Source: LH-M37 sp032251315
Lineage (GTDB): Bacteria; Pseudomonadota; Gammaproteobacteria; SZUA-229
DNA: 64,000 nucleotides
Direction of reading: 5' to 3'
Assembly: GCA_032251315.1 (NCBI GenBank)
Contig: JAVVEE010000001.1
Coordinates: 1 to 64,000 of the forward strand
Positions 62,863 to 64,000 of this stretch are shown one piece after another. The position numbers and the translations under genes were made by a program. Positions within the stretch are counted from its first letter, which is position 1. Each line of letters starts with the position of its first letter. The notes beneath the pieces were generated by a model. The model was not told where the DNA came from. It did no database searches and was given only the letters and a program-made list of their open reading frames with translations.

Positions 62863-62922
62863 TCTGAGGAGCGCTGCAGCGATACCCCCTATCGCGAGGC
62901 TCAGAACTAGACAACGGCGCTC
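62863..62922 (+). promoter_or_regulatory. S-adenosylhomocysteine (SAH) riboswitch
   Basis: The segment matches the SAH riboswitch layout: P1 CTGAG/CTCAG (62864-62868 with 62900-62904), the GAGCGCTGC core, P2 GCGATA/TATCGC with a CCCCC loop (62879-62884 with 62890-62895), the AGGCTC element, and a pseudoknot GAGCGC/GCGCTC (62869-62874 with 62917-62922). It lies about 30 bases before the ahcY start codon. SAH binding should turn ahcY on. Confidence 0.93.
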
Positions 62923-62951
62923 ATTTCTTTTTACTATTTTGGAGATGAGCC

Positions 62952-64000
62952 ATGAGCGCCGTTACTACGAATAATTTCACTGACTTTAAAGTTGCCGACC
63001 TTTCCCTGGCTGAATGGGGCCACAAAGAAATCCGCATTGCCGAAACTGAAATGCCGGGCCTGATGGCGCTGCGCGAAGAGTTTGGTGAGGCACAGCCGCT
63101 CAAGGGTGCTCGCATTACCGGCAGCCTGCACATGACTATCCAGACGGCGGTATTGATCGAAACCCTGATCGCGCTGGGCGCAGAAGTACGCTGGGCATCG
63201 TGCAATATTTTTTCCACTCAGGATCAGGCGGCTGCCGCGATTGCGGATCAGGGCATTCCGGTCTACGCCTGGAAAGGTGAAACCATTGAAGAATACTGGT
63301 GGTGTACCGAACAGGCGCTGACCTGGCCTGATGGCGGCACTGCCAACATGATTCTGGATGATGGTGGCGATGCTACCCTGCTGATTCACAAAGGCGCTGA
63401 ATACGAAGCCGCTGGCGGCGTTATCCCCGCCGCCAAAGCCGGCGACAATGAAGAGTGGCTGGCCATTCTGGATGTGCTGAAACGCACCATCTCCGGCGAC
63501 AGCAAAATGTGGTCGAACATGGCCGCTAATATCAAGGGCGTTACCGAAGAGACCACCACCGGCGTACATCGTCTGTACCAGATGATGGAAGCGGGCCAGC
63601 TGATGTTCCCGGCGATGAATGTCAACGACTCAGCTACCAAGTCAAAATTCGACAACCTCTACGGCTGTCGCGAATCACTGATCGACAGCATCAAGCGCGC
63701 CACTGACGTGATGATTGCCGGAAAAATCTGCGTAGTTCTCGGTTATGGTGATGTCGGCAAAGGTTGTGCACAGGCATTCCGTGGCATGGGCGCGACCGTC
63801 ATGGTGACTGAAATCGATCCGATTTGCGCACTGCAGGCGGCAATGGAAGGTTACCGTGTGGTCGACATGAACATCGCCGCCACTCAGGGCGATATTTTTG
63901 TGACCACCACGGGCAACGTCAACGTCATCGACCATGACCACATGATCGCCATGAAAAACGAGGCCATTGTCTGCAACATCGGTCACTTCGATTCTGAGAT
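62952..64000 (+). CDS. ahcY: Adenosylhomocysteinase (cut by the window end)
   Basis: The first 349 codons are present. The enzyme hydrolyses S-adenosylhomocysteine to adenosine and homocysteine. FKVADLSLAEWGHKEIRIAETEMPGLM, the substrate block TGSLHMTIQTAVLIETL, WASCNIFSTQDQAAAAI, and the NAD-binding VVLGYGDVGKGCAQAFRGMG are intact. GGAGATGAG is the ribosome site. The frame is open at the window edge. Expression is under the SAH riboswitch. Confidence 0.98.
   Translation, partial: MSAVTTNNFTDFKVADLSLAEWGHKEIRIAETEMPGLMALREEFGEAQPLKGARITGSLHMTIQTAVLIETLIALGAEVRWASCNIFSTQDQAAAAIADQGIPVYAWKGETIEEYWWCTEQALTWPDGGTANMILDDGGDATLLIHKGAEYEAAGGVIPAAKAGDNEEWLAILDVLKRTISGDSKMWSNMAANIKGVTEETTTGVHRLYQMMEAGQLMFPAMNVNDSATKSKFDNLYGCRESLIDSIKRATDVMIAGKICVVLGYGDVGKGCAQAFRGMGATVMVTEIDPICALQAAMEGYRVVDMNIAATQGDIFVTTTGNVNVIDHDHMIAMKNEAIVCNIGHFDSE

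Noticed and set aside
1..64000. CRISPR array, prophage or conjugative element
   Set aside because: No regularly spaced direct repeats, integrase, phage structural or transfer genes were seen; the only transposase is the fragment at the left edge.

Overview
The window looks like the chromosome of a chemolithoautotrophic, probably sulfur-oxidising gammaproteobacterium. The signs are a form II RuBisCO (cbbM) with divergent cbbR and a CbbQ/CbbO activase, typical gammaproteobacterial blocks (rpe-gph-trpEGDC, rsmD-coaD-ferredoxin, ftsYEX-rpoH, pilMNOPQ-aroKB, metK-ahcY with an SAH riboswitch), class I and class II cytochromes c, and Allochromatium-type ferredoxin. The genus cannot be read from the sequence. 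A run of 98 N (47399-47496) and several broken reading frames suggest a draft or metagenome assembly, so each frameshift may be either real decay or an error.

Layout. 1-2.4 kb: right end of an IS3-type element, a frameshifted OmpR-type regulator and an intact EnvZ-type kinase. 2.4-7.1 kb: tRNA-Gln, rpsI-rplM, a candidate small RNA, a 2Fe-2S ferredoxin, coq7, a DUF885 peptidase and an OsmC protein. 7.4-13.1 kb: the rpe-gph-trpE-trpG-trpD-trpC strand. 13.3-19.4 kb: membrane protein, cytochrome c, DUF3187 protein, dusA, exeA-exeB and an RluA-type synthase. 19.4-31.3 kb: the carbon-fixation region cbbR / cbbM / ligE / OprC-like copper receptor / PDC sensor / cbbQ / cbbO / haem protein / broken small gene. 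31.3-37.5 kb: ggt, ferredoxin, coaD, rsmD and two M16 peptidase-family subunits. 37.6-41.4 kb: ftsY-ftsE-ftsX and rpoH. 41.5-47.4 kb: a barrel-protein gene with an internal amber codon, bioC-bioH, plsY, tsaD, rpsU, yqeY and hemE. 47.4-56.8 kb: the gap, a cytochrome c' fragment, PBP1A, pilMNOPQ and a decayed lipoprotein gene. 56.9-64 kb: aroK, aroB, dgt, dnaG, metK and ahcY (cut by the window end).

How the parts work together. rpe regenerates ribulose-5-phosphate and gph removes the 2-phosphoglycolate made by RuBisCO oxygenation, so the trp-linked pair also serves the Calvin cycle. A 22-bp palindrome between cbbR and cbbM recurs with 17 of 22 identical bases upstream of cbbQ, at nearly the same distance from a -10 box, which suggests that one CbbR regulon covers enzyme and activase. 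metK makes S-adenosylmethionine, and ahcY removes S-adenosylhomocysteine under a clear SAH riboswitch; metK itself has a leader with its own promoter and an intrinsic terminator.

The least explained items are the metK leader, the putative C/U-rich small RNA upstream of rplM, the repeated CbbR-like operator, a family of intergenic inverted repeats built from short direct modules, and several interrupted genes (response regulator, small cbb-linked gene, barrel protein, post-pilQ lipoprotein).
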